Part shown: in pieces, positions 1 to 5,127 of the stretch
Layout of the letters: every line of letters starts with the position of its first letter
Numbering within the stretch: the first letter of the stretch is position 1
DNA from: Bradyrhizobium sp.
Lineage (GTDB): Bacteria > Pseudomonadota > Alphaproteobacteria > Rhizobiales > Xanthobacteraceae
DNA length: 5,127 nucleotides
Assembly (NCBI GenBank): GCA_025960445.1
Contig: JAICIT010000247.1
Coordinates: 1 to 5,127, forward strand
Direction of reading: 5' to 3'
Translations under genes and position numbers: made by a program
Notes under the pieces: generated by a model
Seen by the model: the letters and a program-made list of their open reading frames with translations, nothing else
Database searches by the model: none
Told to the model about the DNA's origin: nothing

Positions 1-1
1 C

Positions 2-760
2 GCGACCGGAAACCAGCTCAACGTGACTGACAGCGTGCAGACCCTGCTGAGCAAGATCGACTCGATCACCGGTAGTTCGACGCCCTCAAGTGTCAGCGGC
101 GGTGTCATTGCGCTACACACCGACAACGCCGCGAGCTTGACTGTGACGAGTTCGAATGCGACGGCGTTCGCGGCACTCGGATTTGGCGCCACCGCGACCG
201 CGACGGTCCCGCCGCTTCGGGTCGGAAGCGCCCCGTTCGGCACCGCGACCTCGCTGGTGAGTGGAACGCCCGCGAATACTATCAGCTGGTACAAAGGCGA
301 AGCGGGTCCGGGACCCGCGCGCTCCAGCGCTACCGCTCGGGTCGACCAATCGGCAACCGTGCAATATGGAATGCGGGCCAACGAGCAGGCTATCCGTTCC
401 CAGCTTCAAACCTTGGCGGTGTTCTCGGCCGTAACCACCACGGCCGGTCCGAACGCGGCGCTGCAGGTCCAGGCGCTCAGCCAACGTGTCGGGCAAAACC
501 TTTTGACGCAGCCGGGCCAGCAATCGATCGAGGACATTCAGGCCGATCTTGCGACCGCCCAACTGACGATTAAAAACGCCAAAACCCGGCAGACCCAGGC
601 TCAGGGCATGCTGCAGGGCATGGTCGATCAGGCGGAAAGCGTTTCCCGCGATCAAGTCGCGAGCCAACTGCTGGCGGTGCAGACAAGTCTGCAGGCTTCT
701 TACCAAACCACCGCGATGCTCTCTCAGCTCACCCTGACCAAGTATCTTCCGATCGCCTAG
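2..760 (+). CDS. Flagellin, C-terminal part (5' end outside window)
   Basis: This is the C-terminal 252 residues of a flagellin, the secreted subunit that polymerises into the flagellar filament. The frame is open to the first base, with codons from position 2 reading ATGNQLNVTDSV, so the GTG at 23 is internal and not a start. Residues 1 to about 75 resemble the repeated Ser/Thr/Ala/Gly-rich variable domain (DUF1522-like, from memory of the family) of long Bradyrhizobium-type flagellins, with 'SGGVIALHTDNAASLTVTSS' as a typical stretch. From about residue 110 to the end the sequence is a helical flagellin C-terminal D0/D1 segment, rich in Gln, Ala and Leu (for example ANEQAIRSQLQTLAVFSA) and ending YLPIA. 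There are no Cys residues, as is usual for flagellins. Long flagellins of this kind build the thick polar or subpolar filament in bradyrhizobia (family knowledge). No convincing Rho-independent terminator follows the stop. It could also be a flagellin-like hook-associated protein, but the C-terminus favours flagellin. Confidence 0.85.
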   Translation, partial: ATGNQLNVTDSVQTLLSKIDSITGSSTPSSVSGGVIALHTDNAASLTVTSSNATAFAALGFGATATATVPPLRVGSAPFGTATSLVSGTPANTISWYKGEAGPGPARSSATARVDQSATVQYGMRANEQAIRSQLQTLAVFSAVTTTAGPNAALQVQALSQRVGQNLLTQPGQQSIEDIQADLATAQLTIKNAKTRQTQAQGMLQGMVDQAESVSRDQVASQLLAVQTSLQASYQTTAMLSQLTLTKYLPIA

Positions 761-830
761 CTTCTTCTGACGCGTTTTCTTCGCGCGAACCGCCATCCAC
801 TTCGCTCGAAAACGCTCTCGCTCGCGCTGA

Positions 831-853
831 AATGAGGCTGTTAGCGTCTCATT
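831..853. repeat. Inverted repeat AATGAG/CTCATT downstream of the flagellin gene
   Basis: AATGAG (831-836) and CTCATT (848-853) form a perfect 6-bp inverted repeat around an 11-base loop, about 70 bp after the flagellin stop and 63 bp before the glycosyltransferase start. It is not followed by a T-run, so a factor-independent terminator is unlikely. It could be a binding site for a dimeric regulator or simply chance. It lies at the upstream edge of the most AT-rich part of this gap (851-880), where a promoter would be expected. Confidence 0.25.
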
Positions 854-880
854 AACTACGTCTATTTACTGTTTGGTCAC
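841..880 (+). promoter_or_regulatory. AT-rich stretch, possible promoter for the glycosyltransferase cassette
   Basis: The 155-bp gap between the flagellin stop and the glycosyltransferase start is GC-rich except for this segment, which contains CATTAACTACG and TCTATTTACTGTTTGG. A loose sigma-70-like pairing can be drawn (TTAGCG at 841, TATTTA at 863, 16-bp spacing), but both boxes are poor matches. No clear sigma-54 (TGGCAC-N5-TTGCA) or sigma-28 signature was found. It is listed because it is the only plausible promoter position ahead of the three-gene cassette. Confidence 0.2.
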
Positions 881-883
881 GAA

Positions 884-900
884 AGCGGGCGGTGCCCGCT
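884..900 (+). repeat. 7-bp perfect hairpin just upstream of the glycosyltransferase ribosome site
   Basis: AGCGGGC (884-890) and GCCCGCT (894-900) are exact reverse complements around a GGT loop, giving a short, very GC-rich stem that ends 5 bases before the GGAG ribosome site. There is no T-run, so it is not a classic terminator. If transcription starts upstream, the stem would sit in the 5' leader and could affect ribosome access or RNA stability. A GTG codon (892-894) lies in the loop and stem, which is another reason not to use it as the start. Confidence 0.4.
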
Positions 901-905
901 GCTTC

Positions 906-909
906 GGAG
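906..909 (+). promoter_or_regulatory. Ribosome binding site that sets the glycosyltransferase start
   Basis: GGAG lies 6 bases before the ATG at 916. The upstream in-frame GTG at 892 has no such site and falls inside a hairpin, so the ATG at 916 is chosen. Confidence 0.65.
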
Positions 910-915
910 CGGATC

Positions 916-1704
916 ATGACTGAAAAGGTTCACCTCGTCGTAGCCACGCCCTGTTTCGGCGGGCAGGTCTCCAGCATTTATGCGGGGTCGGTTTTCCACT
1001 TGCAGCGATCCGTTCGTTCACGGCCCAGCATCGACTTGACGGTCCTGATGCGCGACGGCGACGCGCTGATTACGCGCGCGCGAGCAAACCTGGTGACGCT
1101 CTTTCTCGATAATCCATCCGCGACACACCTTCTGTTTGTGGATGCGGATATCGGCTTCACGCCCGATCAGGTCTATCGGCTCATTGAATCGGGGGCAGAC
1201 GTCGTTGCCGGCGTCTATCCGATCAAGCGGGTCAATTGGGACAAGGCAAGACGGATGCTCGGCTCAAACCAAGCCGCGGCGCCTTCGGCTGCGCTTGATT
1301 ACGTGCTGGAGATTGAAGATCCCGATCATGTTGTCGCGGTGAACGGCTTCACGCGCGTGCGCTACGCCGGGACCGGCTTCCTGATGATCCGGCGTCATGC
1401 CTTGGAAAAGATGTGCGAACATCCCGCTTACGCCTCACTGCAGTTCTTCCGCGAGCACTCCATAGACGCGCTCGCGGGAAGTCCGAACCGGTTCGCATTG
1501 TTCGATTGCATGATCGACCACGGAACCGGGACTTATCTCAGCGAGGACTTTGCGTTCTGCAAGCGCTGGACCGATATCGGCGGCGAAATCTGGGCTGATA
1601 TCGAGAGCCGTCTCGATCATGTCGGTCCCTCCGTGTTCCACGGCGATATTTCGTTGCAGTTTGCCGCGACTGCGGCGCCGGCAATCGCGGCCAATGTTGC
1701 CTGA
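916..1704 (+). CDS. GT-A-fold glycosyltransferase, probably flagellum-linked
   Basis: A 262-residue cytoplasmic protein with no signal peptide or membrane segment. It opens with a first beta strand (VHLVVATPCFGG), then DALITRARANLV, as in small nucleotide-sugar-dependent transferases. HLLFVDADIGF follows, where D76-A77-D78 is the DxD-type motif that binds the metal and sugar nucleotide. VVAGVYPIK (from about residue 96) is also typical of this group. Near the C-terminus are YLSEDFAFCKRW (E210, D211), the usual position of the acceptor-side acidic residues, and LDHVG (H235), a plausible metal ligand. The fold call is strong; the sugar and acceptor cannot be read from the sequence. Its place directly after a flagellin gene and before two other biosynthetic genes suggests modification of the filament or a related surface glycan, since bacterial flagellins are often O-glycosylated by enzymes encoded beside them. 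The gap of 79 bp to the next gene is compatible with one operon. Confidence 0.8.
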   Translation: MTEKVHLVVATPCFGGQVSSIYAGSVFHLQRSVRSRPSIDLTVLMRDGDALITRARANLVTLFLDNPSATHLLFVDADIGFTPDQVYRLIESGADVVAGVYPIKRVNWDKARRMLGSNQAAAPSAALDYVLEIEDPDHVVAVNGFTRVRYAGTGFLMIRRHALEKMCEHPAYASLQFFREHSIDALAGSPNRFALFDCMIDHGTGTYLSEDFAFCKRWTDIGGEIWADIESRLDHVGPSVFHGDISLQFAATAAPAIAANVA

Positions 1705-1770
1705 GATAGTCGCTGCCGCTGAACCGCATGGGGCACTGCGGCCTTGCCGTCGTTTTCTCTTCGAGACATC

Positions 1771-1775
1771 AGGAG
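1771..1775 (+). promoter_or_regulatory. Strong ribosome binding site of the ATP-grasp gene
   Basis: AGGAG followed by TTTTTTAG places the ATG at 1784 at an 8-base spacing. This supports that start over the internal Met at residue 28, which has no comparable site. The gap before it (1705-1770) holds only a weak GCCGC/GCGGC inverted repeat (1715-1719, 1738-1742) with an 18-base loop and no terminator. Confidence 0.65.
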
Positions 1776-1783
1776 TTTTTTAG

Positions 1784-3037
1784 ATGCTGGCCGATTCCAA
1801 AGAACGGGCCGGGACCAGTGAACCGGTCTGCGCTGACCGGATCGGCTTTGCCAAACTCACGACGATGGCGTTTCACGGGATCGATCTTCGGCCCTTACGC
1901 GACGAACTGATGGCGAAAGTCATCGACGGAACAGCCGGCCCAGGTGAGGGGCTCGATCTTTCGCTGATCGCGCAGCTTCTGGGTGACAAGCAGACCGGGT
2001 TATCGATCCAGGCCGAGGTCGTCGGTTTCCATCAGCTATTTCGATCGCCATGCGCGACGAAGCAGCCAAAACTGCGTGTGCTTGCGCTCGCGGCCGCAAT
2101 CGACATGGGCGGCAACACGCCGATCGAGTTTTTGCTGGAAGAGTGCGGCATCGAATTGCTGACGCTGTATGTCATTCCCGGAATTGATCTGCCGCTGCCG
2201 CTACCCGATCATGACGTGGCGATCGTGATCGCCTCGGATTCCAAGGAGTGCCGCGACGCGCTTCGGATGATCGATGAAATGTCGTCTCGCTGGCCGCGGC
2301 CATTGTTGAACCCGCCGCGACTCGTTTGCAATCTGGATCGGGATAAACTGCACGGCGTGCTGCGCGGTGTCGACGGGCTTGAGATTCCCGCGACCATTTA
2401 CGCGACGCGCGCGCAACTTGCCTCTGTTGTTCAATCCGAAGTCGCGCTGACGGAAATTGCCGCAAAGCTTCGGTTTCCGATCATCGCCCGGCCACACGGC
2501 TCACATGCGGGCGTCGGGCTCGCCAAGCTCGATGACCCCGCCGCGGTCGATCGATATCTGGCCGAACGCCCCGAGCAGGAATTCTTCCTGTCGCGCTTTG
2601 TCGATTATGCCGGCGAGGACGGGCTATTTCGCAAGTACCGGATCGTGTTCGTGGCAGGCCAGCCTTACGCGTGTCACATGGCGATCGCCGCGCGATGGGA
2701 TATCTGGTATCTCAACGCCGCAATGTCCGAGAATGCAGCGAAGCGTCTCGAAGAAGAAACGTTCATGCGCACTTTCGAGATCGGATTCGCTCGGCGCCAT
2801 GCGACCGCGCTCGCCGGCATGGCGGAACGAATTGGCCTTGACTACTTCACCGTCGATTGCGCCGAAAACAAGCAAGGCGAATTGCTGATATTCGAGGCCG
2901 ACAATACAGCCGTCGTGCACAATATGGATTCGCCCGAAATATTTCCGTACAAGCCGCCGCAGATGCGCAAGATATTCGAGGCGTTCGCGGCGATGTTGTG
3001 CAGCCGCGCCGTTTCAGGACGGGAGCACGCGGCGTGA
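1784..3037 (+). CDS. ATP-grasp ligase (RimK/glutathione synthetase-like)
   Basis: A 417-residue soluble protein. ATP-grasp enzymes activate a carboxylate as an acyl-phosphate and join it to an amine or thiol. Residues about 95-200 form the pre-ATP-grasp region (KLRVLALAAAIDMGGNTP, then a Rossmann-like segment). The ATP-grasp core runs from about 225 to 400. FPIIARPHGSHAGVG (residues 232-245) is the phosphate-binding glycine-rich loop, with Arg236 where many relatives have the nucleotide-binding Lys. FVDYAGEDGLFRKYRIVFV is a central strand pair. LDYFTVDCAE (D358) and LIFEADN (E371, N374) are the metal-binding residues near the end. The pattern resembles ATP-grasp domains that in other proteobacteria are fused to TPR repeats, but here the first 90 residues show no evident TPR. 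The stop overlaps the next gene's GTG by 4 bp, indicating translational coupling with the PLP enzyme. Substrates are unknown; a peptide-amine or glycan-amine ligase is an inference. Confidence 0.8.
   Translation: MLADSKERAGTSEPVCADRIGFAKLTTMAFHGIDLRPLRDELMAKVIDGTAGPGEGLDLSLIAQLLGDKQTGLSIQAEVVGFHQLFRSPCATKQPKLRVLALAAAIDMGGNTPIEFLLEECGIELLTLYVIPGIDLPLPLPDHDVAIVIASDSKECRDALRMIDEMSSRWPRPLLNPPRLVCNLDRDKLHGVLRGVDGLEIPATIYATRAQLASVVQSEVALTEIAAKLRFPIIARPHGSHAGVGLAKLDDPAAVDRYLAERPEQEFFLSRFVDYAGEDGLFRKYRIVFVAGQPYACHMAIAARWDIWYLNAAMSENAAKRLEEETFMRTFEIGFARRHATALAGMAERIGLDYFTVDCAENKQGELLIFEADNTAVVHNMDSPEIFPYKPPQMRKIFEAFAAMLCSRAVSGREHAA
3021..3025 (+). promoter_or_regulatory. Ribosome binding site that sets the PLP enzyme start
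   Basis: GGGAG lies 8 bases before the GTG at 3034, which overlaps the preceding stop as GTGA (3034-3037). The same frame is open back to an ATG at 2857, but that extension lies wholly inside the ATP-grasp gene, is Arg-rich and unlike any decarboxylase N-terminus, so GTG 3034 is preferred. Confidence 0.7.
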
Positions 3038-4548
3038 CGGAGAGCTTGCGCGAAGCGCCTCCGCAAACCCGAGCGAGTGAGACGCTCGATCCACAAAATT
3101 GGGGCGACATCCGCGCGCTCGGCCATCGTATGCTCGATGATATGATCGACTACGCGGCCAACATCAGGAATCGTCCGGTCTGGCAACCAATACCGGATCA
3201 TGTCCGCGCGCACTTTCGCGCGGCGCTCCCGCGTAGCGCCTCCGAGCTCGGCGATGTCTATCGGGAGTTCACCGATTTCATCGTTCCTTATACCACCGGC
3301 AATGTTCATCCGGGTTTCATGGGATGGGTGCATGGCGGTGGCACCGCAGTGGGCATGCTGGCGGAAATGCTGGCGGCCGGGCTCAACGCCAATCTTGGCG
3401 GTCGCGATCACATTCCGATCGAAGTCGAACGTCAGATCGCCGAATGGATGCGTCAGATCTTCGGCTTCCCGCACGGCTCCAGTGGAATTTTCGTCACAGG
3501 CACCTCAATGGCCAATCTGATGGCTGTGCTGGTGGCGCGTACAACCGCGCTCGGCAAACCCGTCCGGCAGCGCGGCATTGCCGAGGATGGCGCATTGCTG
3601 ACGGCCTATGCGTCCACGGCGGTGCACGGATGCATCAGCAAGGCAATGGACATCGCGGGATTCGGAAGCGATGCATTGCGCCATATCCAGACCGATCGAT
3701 TTCATCGCATGGACCTTGACGCGTTGCACGAAAGAATCACGCGGGATCGTGTTGCCGGGTTCAAGCCGTTCCTCGTCGTAGGCTCGGCCGGGACGGTCGA
3801 TATCGGCGCGATCGACGATCTTCACGCGCTCAAGTCTTTGTGCTGCGAACAAGGACTCTGGTTTCATGTCGACGGAGCCTTCGGCGCGCTGGGCGTTCTC
3901 GCGCCGGCGCTCGCGCCGCGACTTGCCGGAATTGAGCACGCCGATTCCATCGCGCTCGATTTCCACAAATGGGGACAGGTGCCCTACGATGCCGGTTTCC
4001 TGCTCGTCCGTGACGGTGATCGGCATCGCGACAGTTTTGCTGCGCCGGCCGCGTATTTGCGCCGGGAAACCCGCGGGCTCGCCGCGAATTCACCGTGGCC
4101 TTGCGACCTCGGTCCGGATTTGTCACGCGGCTTCAGGGCGCTGAAGACCTGGTTCACCCTAAAGACCTACGGCACGGAAAGGCTGGGCGCCGTTATCACC
4201 CGTAGCTGTGAGCTCGCGGAATATATGAAAGAGCGGATTTTGGCCGAGCCGCGCCTCGAGCTCATGGCGCCGGTGCAACTTAACATCGTCTGCTTTCGCT
4301 ATCGCGCCGACAACGCCGATCAGGTGAATGCTGACATTGTGATCGACATTCAGGAGTCCGGGATTGCTGTGGCTTCAACCACATTGCTCCAAGGGCAGCT
4401 TGCGATACGAGCGGCCATCGTCAACCATCGCACGGACACAAGCGATATCGACGCGCTGCTTTCGGCGGTACTCGAGTTTGGCAGGCAGCGTTGCTCGTCA
4501 TGTGATCGAGTGCCGCTGATTGAACCATCGCCGCCTCTGGCGATGTAG
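3034..4548 (+). CDS. Group II PLP-dependent decarboxylase-like enzyme
   Basis: A 504-residue protein of the aromatic-amino-acid/glutamate decarboxylase family (fold type I), whose members use pyridoxal phosphate to remove CO2 from an amino acid. The N-terminal segment (LGHRMLDDMIDYAANI) is the usual family opening. NVHPGFMGWVHGG is the substrate-entry region. VTGTSMANLMAV (from about residue 154) is the cofactor phosphate-binding turn. H198 in AVHGCISKA would stack on the PLP ring, D280 in HVDGAFGA would bind the pyridine nitrogen, and K312 in DFHKWG is the Schiff-base lysine. The C-terminal domain starts near FRALKTWFTLKTYG (from F367). Its length is normal for the family. The mobile-loop tyrosine of animal aromatic decarboxylases is not evident; the aligned area reads NSPWPCDLG (about residues 352-360), so the reaction may not be simple decarboxylation. 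The GTG start overlaps the ATP-grasp stop, which implies one transcript and linked function. The amino acid substrate is unknown. Confidence 0.85.
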   Translation: MTESLREAPPQTRASETLDPQNWGDIRALGHRMLDDMIDYAANIRNRPVWQPIPDHVRAHFRAALPRSASELGDVYREFTDFIVPYTTGNVHPGFMGWVHGGGTAVGMLAEMLAAGLNANLGGRDHIPIEVERQIAEWMRQIFGFPHGSSGIFVTGTSMANLMAVLVARTTALGKPVRQRGIAEDGALLTAYASTAVHGCISKAMDIAGFGSDALRHIQTDRFHRMDLDALHERITRDRVAGFKPFLVVGSAGTVDIGAIDDLHALKSLCCEQGLWFHVDGAFGALGVLAPALAPRLAGIEHADSIALDFHKWGQVPYDAGFLLVRDGDRHRDSFAAPAAYLRRETRGLAANSPWPCDLGPDLSRGFRALKTWFTLKTYGTERLGAVITRSCELAEYMKERILAEPRLELMAPVQLNIVCFRYRADNADQVNADIVIDIQESGIAVASTTLLQGQLAIRAAIVNHRTDTSDIDALLSAVLEFGRQRCSSCDRVPLIEPSPPLAM

Positions 4549-4554
4549 TCAAAC
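4549..4554. other. 6-bp convergent gap between the PLP gene and flbT
   Basis: The PLP gene stop (TAG, 4546-4548) and the flbT stop (TGA on the minus strand, 4557-4555) face each other with six bases between them. There is no room for a terminator hairpin in the gap, so any terminator for either transcript must lie inside the opposite gene. The two mRNAs probably overlap at their 3' ends. Confidence 0.8.
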
Positions 4555-4983
4555 TCAGGCAGAGTTGCGCTCCGTGCCCGCCGTTTCCTGGACAGCTTCA
4601 TTGTGGTCCAGTAGCTGCTTCTCATAGGCGACGAGCCTTCTGGCTTGCTTTAACGCCTGATAGAGCTCGCCGTTCAGGATGTGATTGTTGATATCCTCGA
4701 TGATCGGCCACGCACTCGGTGCGGCGGTAACGATGTCGCGCACCAGATTGAAATACGTGCCGTGATTGACCTGCGGGTCCGGCGAAATATACATCAGCTG
4801 CACCGCGAGATAGACGAGCTTGGCGGGCGTATCGGCTGTTTCCGGCGTCAGGATATCTTTCTCGCGCAGGATCGGAATGTTGTCGCCGTCGATCAACAGC
4901 CGCGCGCGCTGATCGGTGTTGGTGATGACGCAAGCGCCGATGATGATCCGTTCGTGCGGCTTGAGCTCGACTTTCAAAGCCAT
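4555..4983 (-). CDS. flbT: Flagellin expression regulator FlbT
   Basis: A 142-residue cytoplasmic protein matching FlbT along its length: the start MALKVELKPHERIIIGACVI, the central ARLLIDGDNIPILREKDIL, then AVQLMYISPD and the C-terminal helices with NHILNGELYQALKQARRLV. In Caulobacter FlbT binds the 5' leader of flagellin mRNA and promotes its decay until the hook is finished. In Brucella it acts as an activator of flagellar genes (family knowledge). The ATG at 4983 is chosen because GGAG lies 7 bases upstream and because the family starts MAL-K-EL-P. An in-frame GTG at 5016 would add a basic 11-residue tail and is rejected. flaF is the usual upstream neighbour in related genomes, but no recognisable flaF end is visible in the 144 bp upstream. 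The gene is convergent with the PLP gene. Confidence 0.93.
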   Translation of the reverse strand: MALKVELKPHERIIIGACVITNTDQRARLLIDGDNIPILREKDILTPETADTPAKLVYLAVQLMYISPDPQVNHGTYFNLVRDIVTAAPSAWPIIEDINNHILNGELYQALKQARRLVAYEKQLLDHNEAVQETAGTERNSA

Positions 4984-4990
4984 CGTTGTT

Positions 4991-4994
4991 CTCC
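4991..4994 (-). promoter_or_regulatory. Ribosome binding site of flbT
   Basis: On the minus strand GGAGAACAACG precedes the ATG at 4983, a 7-base spacing from GGAG. It fixes the start at MALKVEL and argues against the GTG at 5016. Confidence 0.75.
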
Positions 4995-5099
4995 GTTGCC
5001 GCTTCCGCCCCGACACGCAAGGTGATGCGACTGTCGGCTCTGGTGGCGGCTGCGCGCCGATGCTTTTGCCGATGCGACTGCGATCCTTTCTGATTGCGG

Positions 5100-5114
5100 T
5101 TAATGCCTCGTAAA
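5100..5114 (-). promoter_or_regulatory. Possible CtrA-type site upstream of flbT
   Basis: On the minus strand TTTA-N7-TTAA is followed by CC, one mismatch from the TTAA-N7-TTAA core bound by the alphaproteobacterial cell-cycle and motility regulator CtrA. It lies about 117 bp upstream of the flbT start and overlaps a short palindrome. The spacing and the flagellar setting fit, but a single near-match of this length could be chance. If flbT is co-transcribed with an upstream gene outside the window, the site may not matter. Confidence 0.3.
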
Positions 5115-5118
5115 CGAG
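5107..5118. repeat. Short palindrome CTCGT-AA-ACGAG upstream of flbT
   Basis: CTCGT (5107-5111) and ACGAG (5114-5118) are exact reverse complements around two bases. This is a plausible half-site pair for a dimeric DNA-binding protein in the region upstream of flbT. It overlaps the near-CtrA motif. Nothing else recognisable was found in 4995-5127. Confidence 0.3.
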
Positions 5119-5127
5119 ATTCGCCTC

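Noticed and set aside
771..789. Terminator after the flagellin gene (CGCG-TTTTCTT-CGCG and the palindrome TTCGCGCGAA)
   Set aside because: The stem is only 4 bp and no T-run follows; the palindrome is too tight to form a stable hairpin. Chance occurrence in GC-rich DNA is likely.
113..796. Long minus-strand reading frame (227 codons) antisense to the flagellin
   Set aside because: It is Arg/Gly-rich with no recognisable domain, mirrors the strong GC codon bias of the flagellin on the other strand, and has no clear ribosome site.
852..868. CtrA-type site in the gap before the glycosyltransferase
   Set aside because: TTAA (852-855) is followed after 7 bases by TATT, and the nearby TTTA is 9 bases away, so the spacing does not fit the consensus.
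2857..3033. N-terminal extension of the PLP enzyme from an upstream in-frame ATG
   Set aside because: The extension lies wholly within the ATP-grasp coding region, is basic and low in family resemblance; the GTG at 3034 has a GGGAG site and gives a normal decarboxylase N-terminus.
2842..3474. Minus-strand reading frame (210 codons) across the ligase/PLP junction
   Set aside because: It overlaps two well-supported genes, has no family motif and looks like a codon-bias shadow.
4984..5016. FlbT extended to the GTG at 5016
   Set aside because: The extra residues are a basic run unlike the conserved FlbT N-terminus, and the ATG at 4983 has a well-placed GGAG.
5019..5127. 3' end of flaF directly upstream of flbT
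   Set aside because: Two minus-strand frames are open to the window edge, but neither reads like a FlaF C-terminus, so the stretch is left as upstream region.

Overview
The window is GC-rich and reads as part of a flagellar locus from an alphaproteobacterium, most likely the Bradyrhizobium/Rhodopseudomonas group. The assignment rests on two genes. FlbT occurs essentially only in Alphaproteobacteria. The flagellin fragment resembles the long flagellins of Bradyrhizobium-type bacteria, which carry an extra variable domain. The genus is an inference from protein flavour, not a measured match.

Layout on the plus strand: (1) 2-760, the 3' end of a long flagellin whose start lies outside the window; (2) 761-915, a 155-bp intergenic stretch with two inverted repeats; (3) 916-1704, a GT-A-type glycosyltransferase; (4) 1784-3037, an ATP-grasp ligase of the RimK/glutathione-synthetase type; (5) 3034-4548, a group II PLP-dependent decarboxylase-like enzyme whose GTG start overlaps the ligase stop by 4 bp. 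On the minus strand, flbT (4983-4555) converges on the PLP gene with only 6 bp between the stop codons. The last 144 bp (4984-5127) are the upstream region of flbT and contain a near-CtrA-type motif.

The flagellin is the filament subunit, and FlbT controls flagellin expression after transcription in Caulobacter. Between them sits a three-gene biosynthetic cassette: a sugar transferase, an ATP-dependent carboxylate-amine ligase, and a PLP enzyme that would normally make an amine by decarboxylating an amino acid. The tight ligase/PLP coupling suggests that one enzyme makes or processes an amino compound which the other joins by an amide bond. The setting suggests that the product decorates the filament or a glycan on it. 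This pathway is inferred from gene content and position only, and no substrate can be read from the sequence. It is the most interesting feature of the window.

No tRNA, rRNA, CRISPR array, insertion sequence or phage gene was seen, and no stretch longer than 155 bp lacks a gene.
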